A stretch of DNA of 64,000 nt from NCBI GenBank assembly GCA_003327455.1, contig QOQU01000007.1, positions 1 through 64,000 of the forward strand. The letters run 5' to 3'. The stretch's first letter is position 1. Every line of letters starts with the position of its first letter. The notes below the pieces were generated by a model. It saw only the letters and a program-made list of their open reading frames with translations, made no database searches and was not told where the DNA came from. The position numbers and the translations under genes are program-made. Below, piece by piece: positions 56,116-64,000 of the stretch. Origin of the DNA: Anaerolineae bacterium (GTDB taxonomy: Bacteria; Chloroflexota; Anaerolineae; Anaerolineales; UBA4823).

Positions 56116-59100
56116 ATGTTAAGACGGTTGGTAACGTTGTTTGGGGGCGACCCCAATAAAAAAGAATTAGAAAAATACGCCGAGGTCGTCGCTCAAATCA
56201 ATGCCTTAGAAAAAGAATTCGAGGCCTTGAGCGACGATGCGTTAGCAGCAAAAACAGTTGAGTTTCGTCAGCGATTGAGAGAAGGCGAAACACTGGACGA
56301 GCTTTTGCCAGAAGCGTTTGCTGCGGTGCGCGAAGCCAGTAAACGCACCATTGGTTTGCGCCATTACGACGTGCAACTCATCGGTGGCATCGTCTTGCAT
56401 CAGGGCAAGATCGCCGAGATGCGCACCGGCGAAGGAAAGACGCTGGTTGCTACCCTCCCACTCTATTTGAATGCCCTGACGGGGAGGGGTGTCCATCTGG
56501 TTACGGTTAACGACTACCTTGCGCGGCGCGATGCCCGCTGGATGGGACCCATCTACAATGCTTTGGGGATCTCGGTGGGCGTACTTCAAATGGCGGCGCG
56601 CACCGAAAACGGTAAAAAGGCTTTCCTTGTCGATCTGGAACGCACCTCACCTCATGAGGATCAACACCAACTGCGCATGGTACCCCGCGCCGAAGCATAC
56701 GCGGCTGACATCGTTTACGGCACCAATAGCGAGTTCGGTTTTGACTACCTGCGCGATAACATGGCCTGGAGCCTGGAGGATCGCGTCCAGCGTGGGCATT
56801 ACTACGCCATCGTAGACGAGGTGGATAATATTCTGATCGATGAAGCCCGTACGCCGTTAATCATCTCTGGTCCGGCTTCCGAAGACGTAGAATGGTACAC
56901 CCGCATGGCACAGGTGGTACGCGCCCTACGCCCTGAAGACTATGAAGTTAACGAACGCGACCGCACTGTCTCATTAACCGAAATCGGCGAAACACATGTC
57001 GAAGAGTTACTCGGCATGCCCTTGCGCGATCCCGATCGCCCCGAGGATGTCACTCCCGAACAAGCGCGTCTGCTGGGGTATCTGGAGCAAGCCTTACGCG
57101 CCCAATTCCTGTTCCACCGCAACAAGGATTATCTGGTTCAGGGTGGCAAGGTGATTATCATTGACGAATTCACCGGGCGGCTGATGCCCGGTCGGCGCTG
57201 GTCGGATGGTCTGCATCAGGCTGTAGAAGCCAAAGAAGGTGTGCGCGTGCAACCTGAAAACGTCACCTATGCTACCATCACCATCCAAAATTATTTTCGC
57301 ATGTACGAAAAGCTGGCCGGCATGAGCGGCACCGCTGTCACCGAAGCCGAGGAATTCGACAAGATTTATAAACTGGGCGTACTGGCTATTCCGACCAACC
57401 TCGAATATCACGCCATGCAACCCGACTCAGGACTGGTGGAACTGGAAGCCAAAGACGAATGGGGTTACAAATACCGTTATTATGCACGCAAAGACGATCC
57501 CGAAAAGAAGCCGGTGTACTGGAAGCGCAAAGACTACCCGGATGTTGTCTATCGCACCCAGGAAGCAAAAATTCGCGCCATCATGCAGGAGATTGTGCAA
57601 AATCACGCCCGCGGCCGTCCGCTATTGGTCGGCACGACCTCGGTCGAGATGTCCGAACGTCTCTCCGCCCGCCTGCGCGCTGAACCTTTGCGCCGCCTTG
57701 CCCAAGTGTTGCTCTTACGGAAGACATGGTTCGAGAAAAACCACCGTGAAGAAGACGGGCGCCAGATTCCGGAATTGCTCTTCCTGAACGAACCGCTTGA
57801 GAAACTCGATTTGACCCAAATGCGCAAACTCGCCCGCGAACTGGATATCCCTTTTAACCCAGAAGAACCAGGCAACCTCGTCCGTTTACGCCAGATTTTC
57901 TATCTTGAACCGGAAGATGAGCAACGCTTGTTGGCGATCTTGCAAGGAGGCATTCCCCATCAGGTGCTGAACGCCCGCAAACATACCGAGGAGAGCCAGA
58001 TTATCGCTGGGGCAGGCGCGTTTGGCGCCGTGACCATCGCCACCAACATGGCCGGACGTGGGGTTGATATTAAATTGGGCGGCGAACTAAAAGAAGAAAC
58101 CATCGCAGCAGTCCATCGCGTTTTGCGCCGCGCCGGGTATAGCGATCCTTTTGAGATGTCGCTTCAAGAACGCCGTGAGGCATTGCTAAAACTCGACCCT
58201 TCCGAGTATGGGATTTATGACGTTCAGGTAAACGATTTTCTTCGTTATATGGAGGAAATGGAAAAAGTGCGCGCCCTGGGTGGGTTACATGTTATCGGAT
58301 CCGAACGACATGAAGCCAGGCGCATTGACAACCAGCTCCGCGGTCGCGCGGCCCGGCAGGGAGACCCGGGCTCCTCGCGCTTCTATCTTTCAATGGAAGA
58401 TGAACTGTTGCGTCTGTTTGGCGGCGAGCAGGCGGATGCTTTGATGCAACGCTTCAAGATGGACGATGCCTTGCCGCTCGAAATGAATCTGGTCAGCCGC
58501 CTGATCGAGCAATCCCAAACGCGGGTCGAGGGGGCAAACTTTGACATCCGCAAGCATCTTCTCGAATACGACGATGTCCTTAACAGCCAGCGCCTGACGA
58601 TCTATAAACAACGCGACCGCATTTTTATAAAGGAAGACCTGCACGACGACGTCACTGAAATGTTGCAAACAGAAATTTCGCGCCGCGTTCCCGAAGCGCT
58701 CCGTCAGGAAGGAGGTCCCTGGCGGCTGCTATCCTGGCTCGAGCAGGTTCAACCACCTTTTTCAATCAACCACCATATTTTCCCATCCTTTACGTTGAAA
58801 CTCATCGCCGAGGAATTGATTCAACGTCATGCGACCAACCTGAACGGGAAAGTCGCCCTTCCCGTTTCCAGCCTGAAGCCTGCCCTCCTGGCAGTGGCGC
58901 GCGCTGCCTTGCAAGCCGAGGATGAACATATCCGTCGCCTGATCAGCGAGCTTTTAGAGCAAACCCGCCAGCGGTATGAAAGCCAACTCGAGGAACGGTT
59001 TGAAGCCATCGAGACCTTTCTCAGTGGGTTGGAAGATACTCAGGAAGATGAAGAAAGCCAGCGCAATCCGCGTCAGATCGTCGAGGAACTCAACAGCGTT

Positions 59101-60240
59101 GCGCGTCTGCCGATCAAACTCTCTTCTGAGCAACTACGCTTATTGAAGGAAGACCCCCTTGAACTTGAAGACACCCTCAAAGCGCAATTGCAGGATGCCA
59201 TCTGGCATCAAACCATCTTGCGCCTGAGTGGCGCAATTGCTCGCCGCCTGCAAGATGAAAGCACCTTGAAGAATGTCCTGGCAACGGCGCAGTCTTGGGA
59301 TGAACTGGAAGAGAAACTCTATGATTTTATCGAATCGATCCTTGCCAATCGCCAGCAGCAATGGCTGGGCAAGGAGGAGAATGGCTCGCAAGGAGCAATT
59401 GGACGTGACCTCGATGCCTTTCTCGGTAAAGCTGAAGGCTATCTTGCTCCCGAAGCCGTTATTCATCTGCTGATCCTCATGGCACAAAGCCAACAGACGG
59501 TTTTCGACAAGCGCACGCACCGCCGCATCCAAGTCGTAACCCCGCGCTTGAACTACGCCTATCTGGCTGCCAGTTCTCTGGAAGGACTTTCACCGCAAGA
59601 GGTTGCTCAAAGGGTTTTAGAACACCTGGAAGAAGCTCAACAAGCCCATCGCATGATTTTGGGGCTGGAAGAGTATAAAAAGATCAACCAAAACCGTTTA
59701 GAAGACCTGGACTCTGCCACCCGCGAGGCGCTTCGCAAGGCGATTGGCGAAGAAGTTTACGAAACCGTGCGTTTCACGCCGTTGCAAGACCTTGCTGAAG
59801 CAACCCAACAAACGATCATCGCCGAACTGGGGCGTCGCGCACTGACGGTGATCTACCGCCAGCTATTGCTTGGCGTGATCTCCGAGTTGTGGGTAGATTA
59901 TCTTACACAAATGGAAGCGCTGCGCGTCTCGATCGGGCTGGAAGCCTATGCGCAACGCGATCCGCTGGTGCAATACAAATCGCGCGCTTCCGCCTTGTTC
60001 CAGGAATTGATTCAAAACATGCGTTTGGGCGTGATCTCGCGCATGTTCACTTATCGCCCGCGCCAGATCAGCGTGGTTCAAACCATCGAACGCGGCTCGA
60101 TACCCGAGGAGCAAGAAACCGCTCTCCAAGAGACGGAGAGCGAAGAGAAGCCGGCTGCAATCACAGCTACCGAACAAACGGAAACCGCTCCGGAAAAAGG
60201 CGGGGCTGGGTCAAAGAAGAAGCGCCGGCGACATCGCTAA
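56116..60240 (+). CDS. secA: SecA preprotein translocase ATPase with very large insertion
   Basis: The motor of the Sec pathway, which pushes unfolded preproteins through SecYEG. At 1374 residues it is about 450-550 longer than usual. Conserved parts: Walker A MRTGEGKTLVATLPLYLNAL (102 onward), DEVDNILIDEARTPLIISG near 233, the preprotein-crosslinking domain, and the second nucleotide domain with TNMAGRGVDIKLGG and GRAARQGDPGSSRFYLSMED. There are extra stretches in nucleotide domain 2 (about 525-615), then a charged helical insertion of several hundred residues after LLEYDDVLNSQR (about 820-1250). The canonical ending (LWVDYLTQMEALRVSIGLEA, then YAQRDPLVQYK) appears only near 1255. The C-terminus is Glu-rich and then basic (KKKRRRHR), without the CxCxSGxxxHxC zinc motif that binds SecB. 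No frameshift interrupts it. The host of giant exported proteins may rely on it. Confidence 0.97.
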   Translation: MLRRLVTLFGGDPNKKELEKYAEVVAQINALEKEFEALSDDALAAKTVEFRQRLREGETLDELLPEAFAAVREASKRTIGLRHYDVQLIGGIVLHQGKIAEMRTGEGKTLVATLPLYLNALTGRGVHLVTVNDYLARRDARWMGPIYNALGISVGVLQMAARTENGKKAFLVDLERTSPHEDQHQLRMVPRAEAYAADIVYGTNSEFGFDYLRDNMAWSLEDRVQRGHYYAIVDEVDNILIDEARTPLIISGPASEDVEWYTRMAQVVRALRPEDYEVNERDRTVSLTEIGETHVEELLGMPLRDPDRPEDVTPEQARLLGYLEQALRAQFLFHRNKDYLVQGGKVIIIDEFTGRLMPGRRWSDGLHQAVEAKEGVRVQPENVTYATITIQNYFRMYEKLAGMSGTAVTEAEEFDKIYKLGVLAIPTNLEYHAMQPDSGLVELEAKDEWGYKYRYYARKDDPEKKPVYWKRKDYPDVVYRTQEAKIRAIMQEIVQNHARGRPLLVGTTSVEMSERLSARLRAEPLRRLAQVLLLRKTWFEKNHREEDGRQIPELLFLNEPLEKLDLTQMRKLARELDIPFNPEEPGNLVRLRQIFYLEPEDEQRLLAILQGGIPHQVLNARKHTEESQIIAGAGAFGAVTIATNMAGRGVDIKLGGELKEETIAAVHRVLRRAGYSDPFEMSLQERREALLKLDPSEYGIYDVQVNDFLRYMEEMEKVRALGGLHVIGSERHEARRIDNQLRGRAARQGDPGSSRFYLSMEDELLRLFGGEQADALMQRFKMDDALPLEMNLVSRLIEQSQTRVEGANFDIRKHLLEYDDVLNSQRLTIYKQRDRIFIKEDLHDDVTEMLQTEISRRVPEALRQEGGPWRLLSWLEQVQPPFSINHHIFPSFTLKLIAEELIQRHATNLNGKVALPVSSLKPALLAVARAALQAEDEHIRRLISELLEQTRQRYESQLEERFEAIETFLSGLEDTQEDEESQRNPRQIVEELNSVARLPIKLSSEQLRLLKEDPLELEDTLKAQLQDAIWHQTILRLSGAIARRLQDESTLKNVLATAQSWDELEEKLYDFIESILANRQQQWLGKEENGSQGAIGRDLDAFLGKAEGYLAPEAVIHLLILMAQSQQTVFDKRTHRRIQVVTPRLNYAYLAASSLEGLSPQEVAQRVLEHLEEAQQAHRMILGLEEYKKINQNRLEDLDSATREALRKAIGEEVYETVRFTPLQDLAEATQQTIIAELGRRALTVIYRQLLLGVISELWVDYLTQMEALRVSIGLEAYAQRDPLVQYKSRASALFQELIQNMRLGVISRMFTYRPRQISVVQTIERGSIPEEQETALQETESEEKPAAITATEQTETAPEKGGAGSKKKRRRHR

Positions 60241-60923
60241 CCGCCGTACATTTTCGCTTCCCATTCGCGAACCGAAGCGCGCAGGATAGCCTGGATTTCA
60301 GCGTCAGGGACGTCCTCAACGGTAGCATATTGATCCAGCCCGATCATGACCACCATGCCTTTATTGGGCAACTCCAGTAAGCGAATACCGCGCTGTTGCC
60401 ATCCCTTTTCTTGCAGCCTTCGCTGCAGGATTTCATCCACCTGCATGGCAATGCTCCTGGCAGGCTCACTGACGCTTACCTTTGGTTGCACCGCTTCGGC
60501 AAGCCAATCGGCAATCCCTTTTTTAGGGGGCTTCTCGTTCGAAGACAGGGGCAGATCCGCTGGATTGATCGCTGTGGCTTGGGACGCAGTGGTTTGTTTA
60601 GAACCTTCTTCTTGCTGAATGGCTTGACTCGCAGGAGTTAGATTTAACCACTTCCCCAATTCCTGATAGAGCAAGATGAGTTGGCGACGTTCGTCTTCCT
60701 TCAACAAAGCGGGGGCTTTGATTGTTTTGCCATCGATCTGAGGCACGATTTGACGCAAGGACTTGTCCGTCCAGAAGCTGATTAACCGGTCTAAGCCCTC
60801 TTGCTTTGCTTGCGGCGGTGGTGCCGTAGATTTACCGCCCAGGGCTGTTGCCAGCAGAAAACCGATTAACACGGAGATAACCACACATATGACAGCCAGC
60901 AAGATCAGGATTGACAGGTCCAT
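60237..60923 (-). CDS. Uncharacterised membrane-anchored protein (228 aa)
   Basis: I do not recognise the family. One N-terminal membrane helix (LSILILLAVICVVISVLIGF) is followed by a Pro/Gln linker and a cytoplasmic or extracytoplasmic region. A helical part (RLISFWTDKSLRQIVPQIDG) comes next, then a low-complexity stretch, and a compact C-terminal domain (RSIAMQVDEILQRRLQEKGW, IRLLELPNKGMVVMIGLDQY, then DVPDAEIQAILRASVREWEA). ATG 60923 is used because AGAGGA lies six bases upstream; an in-frame ATG at 60944 precedes that site. The gene is convergent with secA and their stop codons overlap in CTAA. Conservation of the neighbourhood would be needed to argue any link with secretion. Confidence 0.7.
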   Translation of the reverse strand: MDLSILILLAVICVVISVLIGFLLATALGGKSTAPPPQAKQEGLDRLISFWTDKSLRQIVPQIDGKTIKAPALLKEDERRQLILLYQELGKWLNLTPASQAIQQEEGSKQTTASQATAINPADLPLSSNEKPPKKGIADWLAEAVQPKVSVSEPARSIAMQVDEILQRRLQEKGWQQRGIRLLELPNKGMVVMIGLDQYATVEDVPDAEIQAILRASVREWEAKMYGG

Positions 60924-60944
60924 CGTTTCCTCTACAACATACAT

Positions 60945-61283
60945 TATAAGATATAAGAACCGGGCGGATTCTTACAAATTTGTTGGGTTAATGAGGGATC
61001 GGCAGGAATCAACCAGCATATTGTTCCTTTACAACAAAATAGACGTAAGCTGGAGGCTTCACAGTAAAAATCGCCGAGGGCGGTTTGTGTTCTGAATTTC
61101 TGGTTCTGGGTGGAAGGCACCCGGCATTAAGGTATCAGCGATCTGCCTGGAGGCAGATCGCTGATTATTAACTGCCAACCGAGCTTGCCCGCGGATGAAT
61201 CTACCAAAGGACACTCCCGAAAAGGTGCTCGCAGCTTACAGCCAGACTTTCAACCGGCTTTGGATGGGCACCACGATAGGATG
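60945..61283. other. Intergenic stretch containing one hairpin
   Basis: These 339 bases separate the promoter side of the 60237-60923 gene (which includes a TATAAT on the minus strand near 60941-60950) from the 3' end of the MttB-family gene. Apart from the hairpin at 61136-61163 no gene or structured element was recognised. Confidence 0.55.
61136..61163. terminator. Perfect 12-bp hairpin downstream of the MttB-family gene
   Basis: CAGCGATCTGCC (61136-61147) pairs perfectly with GGCAGATCGCTG (61152-61163) around a TGGA loop. It lies about 120 bases beyond the stop of the minus-strand methyltransferase gene. No long T-run follows on either strand, so it may act as a transcript-end stabiliser. 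Confidence 0.65.
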
Positions 61284-62729
61284 TTATCCTTCCCGAATGG
61301 CATCTTGCAGGGCCTTTTCAAGAGCTTCATCTGCGCCAGCCGGAAGTTCGACTTCCCCGGCTTTGGATAAGATCTCCAACACTTTTTCATGGGCAACCTG
61401 ATCGATCGTTTTTCCGCCAGCGGCAAGCCATTCATCAATCGTCTGGCGCTTGAACAGGACCGGGAAGAATAATTCTTTGCGAAAATAGCGGCTCGTATGG
61501 GGATGCCCTAAAAAACTGCCTCCATATCCCACTTGCCGGATCACCTCTACCGCTAGAGTATCCTCGTTCACCTCAAATCCCTGTAGAATGCGCTTGATAT
61601 GGCGCACAATCTCATCGCCGATCACAGCCATCTCTGGTGAGCCATACTGTCCAAAACAAAGTGTACCGATTGCCTGACACAGGGTCATGCCCGCCAGGCT
61701 GACCAGCAGCAACGTCTGCGTCGCTTCTGCCGCGGCCTCCGCATCGGGTAACTTTGCTTCCACACCGCCTCCCAAACCATAGATCGGAATCCCATACCTT
61801 TTCGCAAGCTGCACCATAGCGATTTTTCCCAAATCCTGTTCGGGGCTGCCATAGGTCACCTGGGTCGTGCGCATATCAAAGACATCGGTATCTGGTTTCA
61901 AAACCACTTTAGCGCCGGGTTGGATTAGCTGCGTCAGGACAACGCCAAAGAGAACTTCAGCATTGGTCAAGACAACGGTACCGGCCACAGTCGCCGGACC
62001 GGTTGCGCCCATCAAGGGCCCAGGCGAATACAGGATTGGAATGCCAGCATGAATGGCATCAATGAGTCCTTCGTTCATAACAGCGATTTTCAGCGGAGTA
62101 ATGGGAGTGACAATCCCCAGGGCACAGGGTTTTTCCCGCAAGGCGCTTTCGCCGCCGCTGGCGGCTGCAACCATTGCCAGGAGCTTCTGGGTAAAGGGCC
62201 GTTCGAGGATGTTGATGACCGTTGGTTTGGTGGTATTGCGCAGGATGGCATCGAAATCATGGAAGAAAATGGTCGAAGTGGGCATATCCCCCGACATGCA
62301 CAGTGTCTGCACAAAATCAATGTTCTCCAGCGCGTGACCGACGCGGGTATTGTTGATCATATCTTGCTTGGTTGGCTGGCGCGGGCGGCGGGCTTCAAAG
62401 TCCCAGAACAGCGGTTCAGAGGTACCACCCATGCCATAATAAACCCGTCCCAACTCAATTTGCAGATCCATGGCAGGATCGTTGCGTCCATGGAGAATGA
62501 AAGATTTCGGCGCCTGCTCAATTGCCCAGGTTACCATTTCAGGAGGGATATGAATGGAACGGGTTTCCCGATTGACTTTTGCACCGCCTCTTTCAAAAAT
62601 GTCCAGAAAAATATCCGACTCGCTATAAATGCCAGGATTCATCAAAAGGTCTAAGGAAGCCTGATAGATGCGATCAAGTTCAGTTTCCGAGAGAATGGTC
62701 AAATTGCCAGCTTTGGCTCCACTTTTCAT
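61284..62729 (-). CDS. MttB-family (trimethylamine methyltransferase-like) protein, non-pyrrolysine
   Basis: A 481-residue protein of the MttB superfamily, which move methyl groups from quaternary or tertiary amines to a corrinoid protein. LSETELDRIYQASLDLLMNP near the start, YYGMGGTSEPLFWDFEARRP and GIPILYSPGPLMGATGPATV are typical. The gene reads through without an internal stop, so it lacks the pyrrolysine codon of true trimethylamine enzymes and belongs to the much larger non-pyrrolysine group, some of which demethylate glycine betaine, carnitine or proline betaine. The substrate here is unknown, and no corrinoid protein gene is visible in the window. ATG 62729 has AAGGAG five to eight bases upstream; the open frame extends further but overlaps the lacI gene. 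It lies 10 bp after that gene, so the regulator probably controls it. Confidence 0.88.
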   Translation of the reverse strand: MKSGAKAGNLTILSETELDRIYQASLDLLMNPGIYSESDIFLDIFERGGAKVNRETRSIHIPPEMVTWAIEQAPKSFILHGRNDPAMDLQIELGRVYYGMGGTSEPLFWDFEARRPRQPTKQDMINNTRVGHALENIDFVQTLCMSGDMPTSTIFFHDFDAILRNTTKPTVINILERPFTQKLLAMVAAASGGESALREKPCALGIVTPITPLKIAVMNEGLIDAIHAGIPILYSPGPLMGATGPATVAGTVVLTNAEVLFGVVLTQLIQPGAKVVLKPDTDVFDMRTTQVTYGSPEQDLGKIAMVQLAKRYGIPIYGLGGGVEAKLPDAEAAAEATQTLLLVSLAGMTLCQAIGTLCFGQYGSPEMAVIGDEIVRHIKRILQGFEVNEDTLAVEVIRQVGYGGSFLGHPHTSRYFRKELFFPVLFKRQTIDEWLAAGGKTIDQVAHEKVLEILSKAGEVELPAGADEALEKALQDAIREG

Positions 62730-62739
62730 GGCATACTCC

Positions 62740-63816
62740 TTAAAGTTCTTCTTCAGGTTTTCCTGGTTGAGGTGGCGGAGCGATTGAGGCTCGCCGAATA
62801 AGGTCGAAGCTGATCTGGCGCAGATAGGGTTGTGGCAAATCTTCATCTTCACCACGAATGCGCCGCAGAAGCAAATCCACACAAGCCTGCGCCAGGTGCG
62901 TATGGCTGGTTGCCACAGCGGTGATCGGCGGCTGGGAAAAAGAAAACCAATCCAGATCATCAAAGCAGATCAAGGAAATGTGTCGGGGAATTTCAATCCC
63001 CTGCACCCGCAGAGTCTTGATCACGCCCGGCATGATAGCATTGCTGGCGACAAAGAGAGCCGTCGGTCGTGGTTGCAGGCTCAGCAGTTCAGCGGCTGCG
63101 TTTGCCCCCCACTCGCTGCGTAAGGCGCCCAGACGGACACAGCACTCCTCGGTTGGGATACCAGCTTCTTTCATTGCCTGCAAAAATCCCTGCCAGCGAT
63201 CGTAGTTACTGCTATAACAAATATCACCGCCAATATAGCCAATACGCGTATGTCCGGCTTTGAGCAATTCCTGCGTAGCTGCCTGAGCACCTTTGAAGTC
63301 TTCAAAAACAATGGCATCCAAACGACTCCCTTTGACTTGCCGAACGATACTGACCGTTGGGATATTTTGCGAATAAAGATGCTCTAATAATTCTGCCTCT
63401 GGCGCAGTGGGCACCCAGATCAAACCATCCACATCATGCCCGATTAATTTCTGCAGGGCATTGCGCTCGATTTCTTTATCATCTCGGGTAGAAGATAGCA
63501 AAAGCTGAAAGCCTTCCTGGTTGAGCAACAGGCTAATCTGGTCGGCTAAGGCGGTGTAATAGGCGTTCAGCAAATTGGGAATAATTAAACCAATGGTGCG
63601 GCTATAGCGTTGACGCAGCGCCTTTGCCCGCAAATTGGGTTGATAATTGAGTTGACGCACAGCTTCCAGAACCCGCTGGCGGCTCTCTTCCGAGACATAG
63701 CCGGTGTTGTTGAGAACCCGCGAGACGGTAGCGATCGAGGTTTCGGCGGCTTTGGCAACTTCGCGCAACCCGACCCGCTTGCGCACATTTGGATAAGAGC
63801 CATTTTCCTGCTTCAA
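62740..63816 (-). CDS. LacI-family transcriptional regulator
   Basis: A 358-residue repressor. The helix-turn-helix GLREVAKAAETSIATVSRVL and hinge (LRAKALRQRYSRTIGLIIPN) are typical, followed by a periplasmic-binding-protein-like effector domain (GHDVDGLIWVPTAPE, HTRIGYIGGD, ISLICFDDLDWFSFSQPPIT). The effector is unknown. TTG 63816 is chosen because it overlaps the stop of the preceding gene as TTGA and has AGGA nine bases upstream, which suggests translational coupling; a GTG 30 bases downstream would also give a normal N-terminus. The MttB-family gene follows after 10 bp, so this regulator likely responds to the methylated substrate or a product of that pathway. Confidence 0.9.
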   Translation of the reverse strand: MKQENGSYPNVRKRVGLREVAKAAETSIATVSRVLNNTGYVSEESRQRVLEAVRQLNYQPNLRAKALRQRYSRTIGLIIPNLLNAYYTALADQISLLLNQEGFQLLLSSTRDDKEIERNALQKLIGHDVDGLIWVPTAPEAELLEHLYSQNIPTVSIVRQVKGSRLDAIVFEDFKGAQAATQELLKAGHTRIGYIGGDICYSSNYDRWQGFLQAMKEAGIPTEECCVRLGALRSEWGANAAAELLSLQPRPTALFVASNAIMPGVIKTLRVQGIEIPRHISLICFDDLDWFSFSQPPITAVATSHTHLAQACVDLLLRRIRGEDEDLPQPYLRQISFDLIRRASIAPPPQPGKPEEEL

Positions 63817-64000
63817 TCTCGTTTCCTATCTTCGAAAATACTGTCGCCCGCTTTGGTTTGGCTGCGACCTGGCAGCCAATCCCTCTCTTCCAGCTTTTGC
63901 GCAATCCAGGCAACCCGTTCAATTGAGTTGTGAGGCATGAACAGATCTACCACGCCAAGCAGAATCGGGCGATCGATGAGAGCAAAGAGTTTCTCAACCG
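63813..64000 (-). CDS. C-terminal end of an unidentified protein (runs off the window)
   Basis: The last 61 codons of a gene that continues past the window edge. The end reads VEKLFALIDRPILLGVVDLF, then MPHNSIERVAWIAQKLEERD and a polar tail, with TGA at 63815-63813 overlapping the lacI start codon. I cannot assign a family from this piece. Overlap with lacI and 10-bp spacing onward to the MttB-family gene show it is the upstream gene of the same operon, so its full sequence could reveal the substrate of the methyltransferase. Confidence 0.6.
   Translation of the reverse strand, partial: VEKLFALIDRPILLGVVDLFMPHNSIERVAWIAQKLEERDWLPGRSQTKAGDSIFEDRKRD

Noticed and set aside
61284-62729. True pyrrolysine-containing trimethylamine methyltransferase
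   Set aside because: The frame has no internal amber codon, so it is a non-pyrrolysine MttB homologue.

Overview
The window looks like a chromosome segment of a Gram-positive-type or monoderm-like Chloroflexota bacterium, most likely class Anaerolineae. This is inferred from very long DUF11, thrombospondin-3 and beta-helix surface proteins, a ten-GAF-domain sensor kinase, an oversized SecA, a pyrophosphate-type phosphofructokinase and the overall gene style. No rRNA or tRNA gene is present to confirm it. No insertion sequence, prophage or CRISPR array was seen.

Region 1 (1-25.4 kb, mostly + strand) is an accessory surface-protein island. It holds a 5'-truncated beta-helix protein (131-1915), a 72-bp scrap of another copy (2550-2621), a 4591-residue mosaic surface protein (2779-16554), a membrane-anchored transglutaminase-like protein (17029-18213), a decayed AbiE-type toxin-antitoxin locus on the - strand (18343-19547) and a 1615-residue triple beta-helix protein (20306-25153). 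The last is followed 33 bp later by a 45-codon peptide gene (25187-25324). The three beta-helix proteins share nearly identical tails. Base composition swings sharply: the giant gene is visibly GC-rich and the transglutaminase gene AT-rich.

Region 2 (25.4-38.8 kb, all - strand) is a signalling cluster. In transcription order it encodes a DUF4388 protein, an MglA/CvnD-like small GTPase, an alpha/beta hydrolase, an unrecognised 215-residue protein, a hexapeptide-repeat protein, a response regulator with a degenerate GGDEF domain, a 2353-residue multi-GAF histidine kinase, a CheY-like regulator and a second alpha/beta hydrolase that has lost its nucleophile.

Region 3 (38.9-64 kb) is largely housekeeping: a DUF368 (PopT-type) transporter, PPi-type phosphofructokinase, DnaE, a metallo-beta-lactamase-fold protein, two exporters, a YfcC-like carrier, SecA with a very large insertion, and a LacI regulator plus MttB-family methyltransferase operon. 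Inside it lies a second surface-protein unit (41391-47006): a DUF11-repeat protein split by a frameshift, followed by a peptide gene homologous to the one at 25187.

The best candidate for something undescribed is this recurring pair: a large surface protein ending in one membrane helix plus a basic tail, followed on the same strand by a 45-47 residue peptide with a conserved LELxLExxAGSSLSLP core. The two host proteins are unrelated in fold, so the association seems to follow the anchored architecture and not the protein family. Other useful observations are the dead hydrolase paralogue, the AbiE decay with its operator still readable, near-leaderless promoters, and a shared extended -10 element (TGCTATAAT) in front of pfp, dnaE and secA.
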